Positions 38,701 through 48,949 of a stretch of 64,000 nucleotides of DNA are shown piece after piece. Each line of letters opens with the position of its first letter. The first letter of the stretch is position 1. The stretch is from contig CAJAIA010000041.1 of the NCBI GenBank assembly GCA_903939735.1, positions 1-64,000 on the forward strand. The letters are read 5' to 3'. This DNA is from an uncultured Ignavibacteria bacterium (lineage in GTDB: Bacteria > Bacteroidota > Ignavibacteria > Kapaibacteriales > Kapaibacteriaceae). The notes under the pieces are model-generated. The model was not told the origin of the DNA, ran no database searches, and was given only the letters and a program-made list of their open reading frames with translations. Both the position numbers and the translations under genes were made by a program.

Positions 38701-40222
38701 GACCCTTCCCCTCGATACTTGTTGGCTTGAGGAGCATAGCAGCAAGTGCCGGACTCAACGTTAGTGCGTTGAAGGCCGAAAGCACAACAGAGAATGCAAT
38801 TGTCATCGCAAACTGCTGGTAGATCATTCCCGTGATTCCACCAAGGAATGCCACTGGAACGAACACAGCCGCCAAGATGAGTGCAATGGCGATCACCGGA
38901 CCCGACACTTCGCTCATGGCCTTCAACGTGGCTTCTCGGGGACTCATCCCATGCTCGATGTGATGCATCACCGCCTCGACCACCACAATCGCATCGTCAA
39001 CTACGATGCCGATAGCGAGCACAAGCCCGAACAGCGACACTGTATTAATCGTGAAGCCTACGAGTGGGAAGATGGCAAACGTCCCGATAAGACTCACCGG
39101 CACCGTCAGCAGCGGAATGAGCGTAGCACGTCCGTTCTGCAAGAAGATGAACACGACGATAATCACCAGCAACACAGCTTCGAACAAAGTCTGTACGATC
39201 TCCTCGATTGATGCCTCAACGGCTGGTGTGGTATCATATCCCACCTCAGCGATTACATCCTTCGGGAAAATGGTCTTCATCGACTCGAGCATTGCGTAAA
39301 TACCCTTCGATGATTCGAGCTGATTAGCACCCGGAAGAAGGTAGATCGCAAGCATGGCCGACGGCTTACCGTTGAGGCGACCGAATGACTTGTAGTTCTC
39401 CGAACCAAGCTCAACGCGGGCCACATCACGCACACGAACAATACGTCCGTCAGCCGTCTCCTTGATGATAATGTCGCCGAACTCCTCAGGAGTTGTCAGA
39501 CGTCCTGGAGCACTTACCGTATAGGTATTCTCCTGTCCCGGAGCAGATGGAGCAGCTCCGATCTTGCCAGCAGGCGCCTGGACATTCTGGTCGCGAACTG
39601 CAGCCCAGACGTCAGTACTTGTGAGACCTAATGCCGCCAGGCGATCCGGCTTGATCCAAATACGCATAGCATACTCGGAACCACCCAGGAGCTCAACCTG
39701 CGATACGCCTGGAACGCGAAGCAACTGATCGCGTACATTGATCATTGCATAGTTGTTGAGGAACTCCGCATCATAGGTTCCACCCGGTGAGGCAACGCTC
39801 ACCATCATGAGCAACGATGGATTGATCTTCTGAACAATCACACCTTGTTGCAATACATCCTGTGGAAGACGTGAATTCGCGCGTGCAACACGATTCTGCG
39901 TGAGCACGTTCGCGTTGTTGAGATCCGTACCCACATCAAACGTCACATCAATCGAGGCAGTTCCGTCCGAGGTATTGCGCGACATCATGTAGATCATGTT
40001 GTCGACACCGTTGATCTGCTGCTCAATTGGTGTTGCAACCGATTGCTCAACCGCTTCGGCACCAGCTCCAGGATACACTCCCGTGACACGCACCATCGGC
40101 GGGGACAATCGAGGATACTGTTCGATGGGCAGTCCCATCAATGCGACAAGTCCAACAATCACCGTCACAATCGAAATCACGATTGCCACAATGGGACGCC
40201 GCACAAAGAATGCTGAGAACAT
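35705..40222 (-). CDS. HAE1-type RND efflux pump (AcrB-like) fused in frame to outer-membrane factor lipoprotein (OprM/NodT-like)
   Basis: N-terminal ~1038 aa AcrB-like (MFSAFFVRRPIVAIVISIV...LIEQYP, VDDAIVVVEAV, GIVPLMTASGSGAGSR); from 37108 MRQGAMILMIIGIGAGLQSCKVGPDYVRPSLP...LGGGWR is a full OprM-like protein; no stop between. Confidence 0.9.
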   Translation of the reverse strand: MFSAFFVRRPIVAIVISIVTVIVGLVALMGLPIEQYPRLSPPMVRVTGVYPGAGAEAVEQSVATPIEQQINGVDNMIYMMSRNTSDGTASIDVTFDVGTDLNNANVLTQNRVARANSRLPQDVLQQGVIVQKINPSLLMMVSVASPGGTYDAEFLNNYAMINVRDQLLRVPGVSQVELLGGSEYAMRIWIKPDRLAALGLTSTDVWAAVRDQNVQAPAGKIGAAPSAPGQENTYTVSAPGRLTTPEEFGDIIIKETADGRIVRVRDVARVELGSENYKSFGRLNGKPSAMLAIYLLPGANQLESSKGIYAMLESMKTIFPKDVIAEVGYDTTPAVEASIEEIVQTLFEAVLLVIIVVFIFLQNGRATLIPLLTVPVSLIGTFAIFPLVGFTINTVSLFGLVLAIGIVVDDAIVVVEAVMHHIEHGMSPREATLKAMSEVSGPVIAIALILAAVFVPVAFLGGITGMIYQQFAMTIAFSVVLSAFNALTLSPALAAMLLKPTSIEGKGPLKAFYRWFNRVFGRATTGYVGIARSFVRKSVLSVVGVGAFAVLSLITVGQIPSGFVPNEDQGIFLVNVMLPNAASLERTDEVCGKIEKILAQNPAIESYNTVGGLSFLTNAYTSNVASFLIRLKPWEERTAKEEHAKAIMATLNRQFMSIPEAISFCFAPPTIPGFGAAGGFSAYLQDRSGAMSVGDLQEQTARFMAAASQRPELTSLFTQFDAGVPQIGVQLDREKARKLGVTIQDVFTTMQAALGGAYVNDFNRFGRLYRVYMQSEPEYRQSPNDIGAFYVRSATTGEMIPLSTIVTSNDTSGAEVTYRFNLLRSVAISGNAASGFSSGQALTALEDVAKEVLPQTMSLAFSGLSYEEKRAPSPIPTFVLAIVLVFLLLASQYDSWRLPWSVLLGTPIAAFGAFFGVWMMGIDNNVYTQIGLILLIGLAAKNSILIVEFAKEKQDREGLSPQDAALESARLRFRPILMTAFAFILGVVPLMTASGSGAGSRVAMGTTVFYGMLVATAFGVIIVPGLFAFIEGFAYRKRMRQGAMILMIIGIGAGLQSCKVGPDYVRPSLPTSDTWRERARTDSSFAIEPHWRVYEDQVLTTYISTALDSNYDVQATFARIEAARANVTIANSELFPQLGLGGSATGIRNSANRVGVLNPGAALGPTGIFGIMGTLSWELDIFGRIRRGAEAQTAQLRASEASYRASRLMISAAVAEAYITLRKFDALRQIIDSNLATRREYERLARTLFEGGKTSELDWRQAEGELRRVEAEVPVINTAIAQTENALNVLLARPIGTDVQRGTTLTQQRVPADVAVGQPSELLQRRPDVIIAEQRVIAANALIGRAIAEQYPRLSLSVGGGVEALSGQPLIDANSLMWNAVGNLVQPIFQGGRLAAQVDAADASTRAAVADYQRTVVVAFREVNDAMVDLRNRRIEVASASGVVTSNREVLRLSELRYRYGATPYLQVLDAQRSLLDAQRRELDAKTNLYLAYVALYRALGGGWR

Positions 40223-40232
40223 TGTGCGACCC

Positions 40233-41393
40233 TTATGGACGTGTGAGAAGACTGTCAATGGCCACCGTTACGCGCTTTGGCGCAACAACTGCCCCATCAC
40301 GCACTTTCTGTAGACCCTCATACACGATTGTCTCACCTGCGCTGAGGCCAGCTTCAATCACGTACGTTGCACCTACACGATGCGATATCACCACAGGACG
40401 CATCGAAACTGCCTTCGATTTGGCATCCACCACAGCGACATACTGTGTGCCCTGAAGCTCGGACACTGCCCGCTGAGGAATAACAATTGCTCCACGCGCT
40501 TGATCAAGCGCTGCGCGAACACGTGCGAATTGACCAGGACGAACCATGCCTTCAGGGTTTGGGAACATTGCCTCAATCATAATCGTCCCCGTCTGCGGAT
40601 CAATCGCATTGTCGATTACTAACGCTTCACCGAGGTACGGATGCACCGATTTGTCAGCCAGAATCAGCTGCAGAGGAATCGGACGCTTACGTGCTGATGA
40701 GTCAAGCTGACGACGTCTCTTCGTTACACGAAGCCACTCGACTTCCGACATACTAAACTTCACACGAATCGGATCCAGCTTCGACACCGTGGTCAAAGGA
40801 CCTGCCGCAATACGTCCGATAAGGTCTCCTACTTCGACAGATGATGATCCGGCCAAGCCGTCGATCGGCGACGTTACGGTGCAGTACCCTAACTCAACTT
40901 GCGCCTTTTGGACACTGCCACGCATTGCTTGCACCGATGCACGACTTGCCTTCGCCATCTGCACTGCTGTCTCGTATTCTTGACGCGAGATCGCATTCTG
41001 TTCGACAAGGGGCGTATAGCGTGCCACGTCCTGCTCTGCACGCGCGAGATTCGCTTCTGCCTCCGCGAGCTGACCCTTGGCCACGTTGACGTTCGCAGCG
41101 TACTGAAGCGGGTCGACAACGTACATCACCTGTCCGCGACGTACATACGTGCCTTCCTTGTACACGACTCGATCAACATACCCTTCAACGCGTGAGCGAA
41201 TCTCGACTTCTTCCCCTCCTCGTGTCTGGCCTACCCACTCGGAGTACACCGGCACATCGCGTGCTTCAAGTGTGATCACACTCACGGGAATCGCAGGGGG
41301 TGGTCCCTCTACTTTGTGTTCGCAGCTTGTGAGAACCATCACAACACATGCGCATGCAAGGAATGTCGAACGTACCATCATACCAAACTCCAA
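40233..41393 (-). CDS. RND efflux periplasmic adaptor (AcrA-like) lipoprotein
   Basis: VVMVLTSCEHK lipobox; SEWVGQTRGGEEVEIRSRVEGYVDRVVYKEGTYVRRGQVMYVVDP. Confidence 0.9.
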   Translation of the reverse strand: MEFGMMVRSTFLACACVVMVLTSCEHKVEGPPPAIPVSVITLEARDVPVYSEWVGQTRGGEEVEIRSRVEGYVDRVVYKEGTYVRRGQVMYVVDPLQYAANVNVAKGQLAEAEANLARAEQDVARYTPLVEQNAISRQEYETAVQMAKASRASVQAMRGSVQKAQVELGYCTVTSPIDGLAGSSSVEVGDLIGRIAAGPLTTVSKLDPIRVKFSMSEVEWLRVTKRRRQLDSSARKRPIPLQLILADKSVHPYLGEALVIDNAIDPQTGTIMIEAMFPNPEGMVRPGQFARVRAALDQARGAIVIPQRAVSELQGTQYVAVVDAKSKAVSMRPVVISHRVGATYVIEAGLSAGETIVYEGLQKVRDGAVVAPKRVTVAIDSLLTRP

Positions 41394-41415
41394 ATGTCTA
41401 CGCGGTGATCGCCCC

Positions 41416-42810
41416 TTAGCGAATAAACCGTGGGTGCATCAAATTATCAGGAGAAAAGATTTCGGCGAGCTTCTCCTCAGAGAGGAGTCCCTTCGACCGC
41501 ACTATGTCGATCACCGAACCACCTGTCTCAAAGGCTTCTTTTGCAATCGCGGCACTCTGCTCATATCCGAGGATTGGATTGAGCGCTGTGACGATTCCTA
41601 CGGAATTCATCACCATGGCATACGTATGCTCGGCGTTAGCAGTAATGCCATCGACACATCGTTCGCGCAACGTTGCACAGGCTCGCGTGAGCACTTCAAT
41701 GGACTGGAACAGACAGTATGCGAGTACGGGCTCCATCACATTTAGCTGCAGCTGTCCTGCCTCGGCTGCAAACGTCACCGTTACGTCATTCCCAATCACG
41801 AGATAACACACCTGATTGACCACTTCCGGAATCACAGGATTGACCTTCCCCGGCATGATGCTCGAACCCGGCTGCAAGCGCGGTAGGTTGATCTCGTTAA
41901 ATCCACAGCGCGGACCAGATGAAAGCAGGCGTAGATCGTTGCAGATCTTCGAGAGTTTGACCGCAACACGCTTAAGGACGCCACTTACCTGAACATAGGC
42001 TCCGTTGTCCCACGTAGCTTCGATGAGATTCTGCGAGAGCGACACAGGGATGTTCGATACGTCCTTCAAGTACTGCACAGCCAGCGCCGGGTAGCCTTCA
42101 GGCGCGTTAATGCTCGTGCCAATGGCTGTCGCTCCAAGGTTAACTTCTGTGACAAGCGAGCGAGCTTCCTCGAGACGACGGATATCTTCGCCGATGTTTA
42201 CGGCAAACGATTCAAACTCCTGTCCAAGAGTCATCGGCACAGCATCTTGCAATTGCGTGCGCCCCATTTTCAATACATCCTGAAACTCAACACCCTTGCG
42301 TGCAAACGCATCACGAAGCAATCCAAGCTGCTCGATGAGTTGTCCGATTTCAATGTACAAACTCAGACGGAACGCAGTTGGATAGGCGTCGTTGGTGCTC
42401 TGTGAACAGTTAACGTGATTGTTAGGATGCACGATATCGTACGTGCCCTTTGGATGACCAAGAATTTCGAGCGCCGTGTTAGCAATCACTTCGTTGGCGT
42501 TCATATTGGTCGACGTGCCAGCACCTCCTTGAATCACATCAACGATGAACTGTTCATGGAGGTCGCCGGCGATGATCCGATCACATGCAGCACAGATCGC
42601 GTCTGCTACCGCTGGATCAAGGACATCGAGATCTTTGTTCGCCAACGCTGCAGCTTTCTTCACGTACCCAAAGGCTACGATGAAGGATCGCGCATGACTA
42701 ATGGGGATGCCCGTAATGTGAAAGTTCTCTTTTCCGCGGAGTGTCTGCACGCCGTAATAGGCGCTATCAGGAATCTCGCGCTCACCCAAGAAATCGTGCT
42801 CAATGCGCAT
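41416..42810 (-). CDS. aspA: Aspartate ammonia-lyase / class II fumarase family
   Basis: MRIEHDFLGEREIPDSAYYGVQTLRGKENF; GSSIMPGKVNPVIPE signature. Confidence 0.88.
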   Translation of the reverse strand: MRIEHDFLGEREIPDSAYYGVQTLRGKENFHITGIPISHARSFIVAFGYVKKAAALANKDLDVLDPAVADAICAACDRIIAGDLHEQFIVDVIQGGAGTSTNMNANEVIANTALEILGHPKGTYDIVHPNNHVNCSQSTNDAYPTAFRLSLYIEIGQLIEQLGLLRDAFARKGVEFQDVLKMGRTQLQDAVPMTLGQEFESFAVNIGEDIRRLEEARSLVTEVNLGATAIGTSINAPEGYPALAVQYLKDVSNIPVSLSQNLIEATWDNGAYVQVSGVLKRVAVKLSKICNDLRLLSSGPRCGFNEINLPRLQPGSSIMPGKVNPVIPEVVNQVCYLVIGNDVTVTFAAEAGQLQLNVMEPVLAYCLFQSIEVLTRACATLRERCVDGITANAEHTYAMVMNSVGIVTALNPILGYEQSAAIAKEAFETGGSVIDIVRSKGLLSEEKLAEIFSPDNLMHPRFIR

Positions 42811-42815
42811 GCGTC

Positions 42816-44222
42816 TTATACCTCACAGTGTTCTGAATACGCCGGCAAGAATGCCGACACACCAAATCGTTCTTGAATCTTGTCACGAAGAGGATTGCGC
42901 GCTCTGTCCTCGCCGTGCGTTAACAGCAGCGTCGACACACCCGATTGCGCAACGGTACCAAACCAGTCGAGCAACTCGGTCTGTCCGGCATGCGCACTGA
43001 ATCCCCCGAGCGTATGGATCTTCGCGCGGACGTTGTGGTACTCACCCATGAGCTTCACTCCAGGAGCGCCATCGACCAGCTTTCGTCCGAGTGATCCACG
43101 GGCTTGATATCCAACGATCACGAAGTGGCTCGTTGGATCGCTAATCGAGTTGCGAATGTGGTGCATGATCCGTCCGGCTGTACACATCCCTGAGCCGGCG
43201 ATCACGATGAATGGTCCTTGCTCGTCGTTGATAGCCTTCGATTCATCAGCAGTAACGCATACCCGCACGCTCCGCAGATCGTGCCAGAGTTGTCCACCCT
43301 CAACCAGCTGCGAGCTTTCGGTATCGAAGAGCTCGGTATGCTTCCGATAGACGGCATCAGCCTTGATAGCCATGGGGCTGTCAAGGAAGATGGGAATCGC
43401 CGGAATGCGCTTACTACGCACCATTTCAGCAATGTGGAACATCATCTGCTGTGCGCGACCGATAGCAAACGACGGGATAAAGATCTTCCCCTTTTGTTCG
43501 ACAGCATCAACGATGATCTGCTGAAACTCATTCAGAGTTTCTTCCAATGTGCGGTGATCACGATCCCCGTAGGTCGACTCAAGTACAATGACATCGGCTT
43601 TGACAGGGGGCGCTGGGTCGCGCAAGTATGGAAGATGCTGGGGTCCGACATCGCCCGAGAACACAACGATGCGCTCACGATCGGCATCTTGAATACGCAC
43701 CTCAACGCTGGCTGATCCCAACAGGTGGCCTGCATCATGGAACACTGCGTGCACACCGGTGGCGACTGGCACCATAACTCCATACTCAACGATGACGATC
43801 TGACTGAGTGTTTGATCAACATCTTGCTGGTCGAACAATGGAGCGTCGTACCGACCCAGTCTTCGGCCAGTGCGTTGCGCCCGACGATGTTTCCGCTCGT
43901 AGTCGTACTCTTGAATGTGTGCTGCATCATTGAGAATGATCTCAGCAATGTCTCGCGTTCCGTGCGTGCAGTAAATTGGACCGCGATATCCGTCGCGGAT
44001 GAGAACCGGGAGTCGTCCGGAGTGATCGAGATGTCCGTGCGTAAGCAGCACCGCATTCACGGTTGCACGATGGACACCTCCCGGTACGACGTTGCGAGCA
44101 TCGTCGTCCTTGTCGCCTTGGAACATGCCAAAATCGACAAGCACCGTGGCCGCATCAGATTCGAGCATGTAGGCAGATCCCGTGACCTCGCCTGCAGCTC
44201 CATATGGTGTTATTCGTATCAT
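42816..44222 (-). CDS. MBL-fold/beta-CASP RNA-specific metallo-hydrolase
   Basis: LLTHGHLDHSGRLP; FIPSFAIGRAQQMMF; VIAGSGMCTAGRIMHHI; GGFSAHAGQTELLDW. Confidence 0.9.
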   Translation of the reverse strand: MIRITPYGAAGEVTGSAYMLESDAATVLVDFGMFQGDKDDDARNVVPGGVHRATVNAVLLTHGHLDHSGRLPVLIRDGYRGPIYCTHGTRDIAEIILNDAAHIQEYDYERKHRRAQRTGRRLGRYDAPLFDQQDVDQTLSQIVIVEYGVMVPVATGVHAVFHDAGHLLGSASVEVRIQDADRERIVVFSGDVGPQHLPYLRDPAPPVKADVIVLESTYGDRDHRTLEETLNEFQQIIVDAVEQKGKIFIPSFAIGRAQQMMFHIAEMVRSKRIPAIPIFLDSPMAIKADAVYRKHTELFDTESSQLVEGGQLWHDLRSVRVCVTADESKAINDEQGPFIVIAGSGMCTAGRIMHHIRNSISDPTSHFVIVGYQARGSLGRKLVDGAPGVKLMGEYHNVRAKIHTLGGFSAHAGQTELLDWFGTVAQSGVSTLLLTHGEDRARNPLRDKIQERFGVSAFLPAYSEHCEV

Positions 44223-44270
44223 ACAGCAAAGTTACCAGATCAACGGAGAGCACCATCTGGTTGATCCACG

Positions 44271-46055
44271 ATGAAAGCGGTAAGTTTGTGCGTGCAACAA
44301 GACCCGCCCATAAAGAAAAGCGTCGACTACAGTCTCCTCCGGAGACTCCTCGTCTTTCTTAAGCCGTATCGCCTTCACCTAGTTGGCGCCATTCTGCTCA
44401 CCCTATCGGCTTCTGCGCTGGGTCCGCTCCGGCCATTCCTTACCAGGATCGCTGTCGACGACCATATCATCAAGGGCGACCTCAGTGGCCTGCTGATGTT
44501 CACCGGACTGATTCTTGGGCTCTTGTTCCTACAGGGGCTTCTGCAGTATGGACTGTCCTTGCTCATGACCTGGATCGGTCAACGCGTCTTGCTTGATATC
44601 CGCAACACACTCTTCCGTCATGCCGAGGGGCTGGCGCTGCGATACTACGATACGACGCCCGTCGGACGCATCGTAACGCGCGTGACGAACGACGTCGAGG
44701 TTCTCAACGAGTTGTTCTCCTCTGGGGTCGTGTTGATGATCTCTGATGTGATGGTGATCGTGTGGATTCTGACATTCATGTGGAACACATCGCATGAGCT
44801 CACACTCATGACAATCATTGTTCTGCCGTTCCTGTTGGTAGCGTCATTCATCTTCCGCGCGAAAGTCCGCACGGTGTACGATAAGATCCGTCGACAAGTG
44901 GCACAGATGAATGCGTTCATCAACGAATTCGTCACGGGTATTTCTATCGTGCAACTGTTCCGTCAAGAACGCCGGATGCAGTCGCAGTTTGCGGAGATCA
45001 ATGCCGAACACCGGCGCCTACAGGATCAATCGATCATGTACTACGCCACGTTCTTCCCAGTCGTGGAGTTCCTGAGTGCTGTGTCGCTCTCCATTATCGT
45101 GTGGTATGCGGCAGGCAACATTGCGTCGGGATTAATGACCATCGGCATGCTGATTGCCTTCAGTCAGTTTACGGAAATGTTCTTCCGACCAGTACGTGAT
45201 CTAACGGAAAAGTATAACACACTGCAATCAAGCATCGTTGCGTCTGAGCGCATCTTTGCGCTCTTGGACACAGCACAACGAGTTGATGATGCACCGAATG
45301 CTACTCCGTTTTCCGGATTGCAGCATGGGGTTGAGTTCAAGAACGTGGACTTCAGCTACGATGGAACGATTCCTGTGTTGCGCAACGTATCGTTCTCTGT
45401 AACGAAGGGGCAAACCATTGCATTGGTTGGGGCGACAGGCTCAGGTAAGAGCTCCATCATCAATGTACTTAGCCGTTTCTACGAGTACCAAGGGGGCGAT
45501 GTGCTCATCGACGGACATAGTATCCGCTCGATTCGGCAGGACGATGTTCGCTCCAAGATTGCTATTGTGCTTCAGGATGTGTTTCTCTTCTCACGCTCAG
45601 TAGCCGATAACATCGGACTCGATCGTGACGGTATCACGCGTGCTGACATCGAACGTGCTGCTACGGCGCTCGGAGCTGACGCCTTCATCCGCAAGCTGCC
45701 ACACGGTTACGACACGAACGTGCGTGAGCGTGGCGCGGTTCTTAGCGTTGGACAGAAGCAGTTAATCTCGTTCTGTCGTGCACTCGTAACAGATCCCGAC
45801 ATTCTCATTCTGGACGAAGCCACATCCAACATCGATACTGAGTCTGAGCAGATTATCGAACGTTCGATCTCAACATTGCTCGAAGGCCGCACCTCAATCG
45901 TTGTTGCCCACCGTCTCTCAACGATTCAGCGGGCCGATGCCATCGTGGTACTCCATCATGGAGAAATCGCTGAAATGGGCACACACCAAGAGCTGCTCGC
46001 CAAGGGCGGCGTCTACGCGAAGCTCCACGCCTTGCAGTTTGCAGCAGCGTCGTAA
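44271..46055 (+). CDS. ABC transporter, fused TMD-NBD exporter (MsbA/MdlB-like)
   Basis: ALVGATGSGKSSIINVLSRFYEYQGGDVLIDG; LSVGQKQLISFCRALVTDPDILILDEATSNID. Confidence 0.95.
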   Translation: MKAVSLCVQQDPPIKKSVDYSLLRRLLVFLKPYRLHLVGAILLTLSASALGPLRPFLTRIAVDDHIIKGDLSGLLMFTGLILGLLFLQGLLQYGLSLLMTWIGQRVLLDIRNTLFRHAEGLALRYYDTTPVGRIVTRVTNDVEVLNELFSSGVVLMISDVMVIVWILTFMWNTSHELTLMTIIVLPFLLVASFIFRAKVRTVYDKIRRQVAQMNAFINEFVTGISIVQLFRQERRMQSQFAEINAEHRRLQDQSIMYYATFFPVVEFLSAVSLSIIVWYAAGNIASGLMTIGMLIAFSQFTEMFFRPVRDLTEKYNTLQSSIVASERIFALLDTAQRVDDAPNATPFSGLQHGVEFKNVDFSYDGTIPVLRNVSFSVTKGQTIALVGATGSGKSSIINVLSRFYEYQGGDVLIDGHSIRSIRQDDVRSKIAIVLQDVFLFSRSVADNIGLDRDGITRADIERAATALGADAFIRKLPHGYDTNVRERGAVLSVGQKQLISFCRALVTDPDILILDEATSNIDTESEQIIERSISTLLEGRTSIVVAHRLSTIQRADAIVVLHHGEIAEMGTHQELLAKGGVYAKLHALQFAAAS

Positions 46056-46059
46056 GACG

Positions 46060-47013
46060 TTACTCTGTCCACACACCCATTTGGTAGAACTTCTCGCGAC
46101 GTTCCTTCACGAGCTGATCCACTGGCATCTTCTCGAGGGCTCGGAGTTCTTCATCAAGCACTGACGTGACGGTATCGAACATGACGTTCGGATCGCGATG
46201 CGCGCCACCCACAGGTTCAGGAACGATGCGATCGATAACCTTGACGTCGATAAGATCCGTTGCGCCAAGTCGCAACGCCTCGGCTGCCTGCTCCTTGTAG
46301 TCCCATGAGCGCCAGAGAATCGACGAGCAGCTCTCCGGTGCAATCACGGAGTACCAGGCGTTTTCCAACATCAGGATGCGATTCCCGATACCAATTCCCA
46401 GTGCGCCGCCAGAAGCCCCTTCGCCGATGATCATGATGATGATTGGCGTCTTTAACTGTGACATCAGGAGAAGATTGCGTGCGATAGCTTCGGCCTGTCC
46501 ACGCTCTTCTGCTTCAAGACCCGGGAATGCGCCGGGCGTGTCGAGGAGGCAGATTACAGGCAGACTGAACTTCTCTGCCATTTGGAACAAGCGATACGCC
46601 TTGCGATAGCCATCGGGGTTCGGCATGCCGAAATTCCGGTGAAGATTCGACTTGGTATCACGGCCCTTTTGATGGCCGACCACTACAACATGACGTCCAT
46701 TGAGGGTGGCAAGACCACCGACAATTGCCGGATCATCGCGGTAGGTACGATCACCGTGTAGCTCGACGAAGTCCTCGAAGCAGTGCGTGATGTAGTCAAG
46801 CGTATATGGACGATCAGGATGACGCGCGATCTGTACGCGCTGCCAACGTGTGAGATTGCGATAGATATCGGCACGAAGTTTGTCAACCTGCTGTTCGAGT
46901 TCATCGATCTGAGGCTGAATGTCAAGCGTATCGGTAAGCGCCTTCATCTCCTCGATCTTCTTCTCGAGTTCGACGATTGGCTTTTCGAATTCAAGAGCTG
47001 ATGTTGTTGCCAC
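46060..47013 (-). CDS. accA: Acetyl-CoA carboxylase carboxyltransferase subunit alpha (GTG start)
   Basis: [74 protein letters not shown]. Confidence 0.95.
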   Translation of the reverse strand: MATTSALEFEKPIVELEKKIEEMKALTDTLDIQPQIDELEQQVDKLRADIYRNLTRWQRVQIARHPDRPYTLDYITHCFEDFVELHGDRTYRDDPAIVGGLATLNGRHVVVVGHQKGRDTKSNLHRNFGMPNPDGYRKAYRLFQMAEKFSLPVICLLDTPGAFPGLEAEERGQAEAIARNLLLMSQLKTPIIIMIIGEGASGGALGIGIGNRILMLENAWYSVIAPESCSSILWRSWDYKEQAAEALRLGATDLIDVKVIDRIVPEPVGGAHRDPNVMFDTVTSVLDEELRALEKMPVDQLVKERREKFYQMGVWTE

Positions 47014-48949
47014 GTAGACGCCGTAATAGGTGTTTCAAGATGATCTCGATATCAAGTGCTAGTGTATAGGACTCGATATAGTAGTCGTTGAGTTGTGATA
47101 CTGCCGCCGATGATAAGCGCTTCGGCGAGCTGATGTGTGCTAGACCTGTAACGCCCATCCGACCGGTCGACCGTGTCTTCCCGTCCGGATAGAGTCCGAC
47201 CACACTTCGACGTCCACGCAGGACATCAAACCAGGTCGGCATAGCACGCCGAACACCCGGCAAAATTAGGCCTGGCACGGAGAGCGTCAAAACGAGAAGT
47301 GCCAGCGTGACATCCAGGAAGCGCTTCGCAACGCGATTACGGAAGCGCAGTAGCGGTGGAAGCGATACCGTTGGCTCTACGCCAGCGACGTCGTTGATAA
47401 TTCGAGCTGTGATCACGTCGTCGTAATCTGTTGCAAGATGGAACCGTGCGCGATAGCCAGAACACGCAATCATGAGCTCCATGATGCGCTCCTTGCTCAC
47501 TGTTGGATCTGTTAGGATCACCTCTTGCGCTCCGGTAGCATCAAGGATGCGCGCAAGGTACGTTGCATCACCAACAATGCGAAGACCGGCAAATGTCTCG
47601 CTGGTGAACGAGGTGGTTGCGACAATTCCGACGAGCTCTGTGTGTCGGTTCTCCGCTGTTGCGAGTTCCTGCGCGATGCGTTCGGCATGAGGCGTGCACC
47701 CAACAAGCAGTACACGTCGCGTCGCTACCGCACGTGATCCTTCACGTAATGCAACGACTCCACGTAGCAACGTCATGACAACCGCAGTAAATCCAATTGT
47801 CATCAATAGAACGCCTCGGCTAAACGCATACTCCTTGAAGAAGTAGGTCAGCGACGACAGAACAAAGAACGTAACCAGGAGACCGACAATACTGCGGCGC
47901 ACAGTCGGACGATATTCAACGTACTCACCGACGGCAACGAGTGAGAATGTTGCGACGAGCGTAACCACAATCTGCACAAGCGGATAGGCATACTCGGGAA
48001 AACCGAAGGGTCCGTCGAAGCGCACCGACGTTGCTGCTAACAACGCAGTATTCAACGCCAGCATGTCGAGCAACCACGTGATGATCTCACGGCGCTTGCG
48101 CATTGCACGCGCGAGTACCGCGCGAACACCGATTCCAAGCCGAAGGAATGCGAGAAAGATTCGCGAACCACCAAAATGCTTCTTCGCAAAGATCTCCATC
48201 GCATCGTAGAACACGCGCACTTCGTTAATGGAGCTTCGCTTTGTGCTCTCACCTTTGTAATGCACGATGCTCGTTGTGTGCACGTAGGTTACGTCGAATC
48301 CAGCTTGTTGCACGCGGTAGCAGAGATCGATGTCCTCACCATACATGAAGAACGCCGGATCGAATCCACCAAGAGAACGCATGAGTTCTGTGCGACCGAC
48401 CATAAACGCACCGATCAGAGCATCAACAGCGTAGGTGGCGTCAACAGGGAGATAGGTGAGGTTATACCCAGCAAAGAGCTTCGACGATGGGAAGAGACGC
48501 TGAAGTCCGAACAGTTTGCAAAACGACACCCACGGCGTGGGAAGTCCGCGACGGCAAGCAACCTGAAACGAACCGTCAGGATTAAGAACCTTGCATCCCG
48601 CTATGCCTGTCTTCGGGTGTTCGTCGAGGAACTTGCACATCACCGATAGTGTGTCGGCACCGATGATCGTATCTGGATTGAGATACAACACATACCGACC
48701 AGATGCATGTTCGAGGCCGACGTTGTTTGCACGACCAAAACCTATGTTCTCGTCAAGTGCAATCCACCGGACGGAGGGAAACAACGGCTGCAGCTCCTCA
48801 ACAGAACCATCATGTGAATCGTTGTCGACAACGATGACCTCTGTCGTAACACTCCCTACCGAAGCATTCAGTGACCGCAAACACTGAAGGAGATAATCCT
48901 TCACGTTGTAGTTCACAATGATGACGGATATGTCGGGAGTCGAAGTCAC
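46991..48949 (-). CDS. GT2 glycosyltransferase fused to degenerate polyprenyl glycosylphosphotransferase-like domain
   Basis: N-term [20 protein letters not shown]...[15 protein letters not shown] (GT2); C-term CoA-binding-like + sugar-transferase remnants ([21 protein letters not shown]...[14 protein letters not shown]...[25 protein letters not shown]). Confidence 0.8.
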   Translation of the reverse strand: MTSTPDISVIIVNYNVKDYLLQCLRSLNASVGSVTTEVIVVDNDSHDGSVEELQPLFPSVRWIALDENIGFGRANNVGLEHASGRYVLYLNPDTIIGADTLSVMCKFLDEHPKTGIAGCKVLNPDGSFQVACRRGLPTPWVSFCKLFGLQRLFPSSKLFAGYNLTYLPVDATYAVDALIGAFMVGRTELMRSLGGFDPAFFMYGEDIDLCYRVQQAGFDVTYVHTTSIVHYKGESTKRSSINEVRVFYDAMEIFAKKHFGGSRIFLAFLRLGIGVRAVLARAMRKRREIITWLLDMLALNTALLAATSVRFDGPFGFPEYAYPLVQIVVTLVATFSLVAVGEYVEYRPTVRRSIVGLLVTFFVLSSLTYFFKEYAFSRGVLLMTIGFTAVVMTLLRGVVALREGSRAVATRRVLLVGCTPHAERIAQELATAENRHTELVGIVATTSFTSETFAGLRIVGDATYLARILDATGAQEVILTDPTVSKERIMELMIACSGYRARFHLATDYDDVITARIINDVAGVEPTVSLPPLLRFRNRVAKRFLDVTLALLVLTLSVPGLILPGVRRAMPTWFDVLRGRRSVVGLYPDGKTRSTGRMGVTGLAHISSPKRLSSAAVSQLNDYYIESYTLALDIEIILKHLLRRLRGNNISS

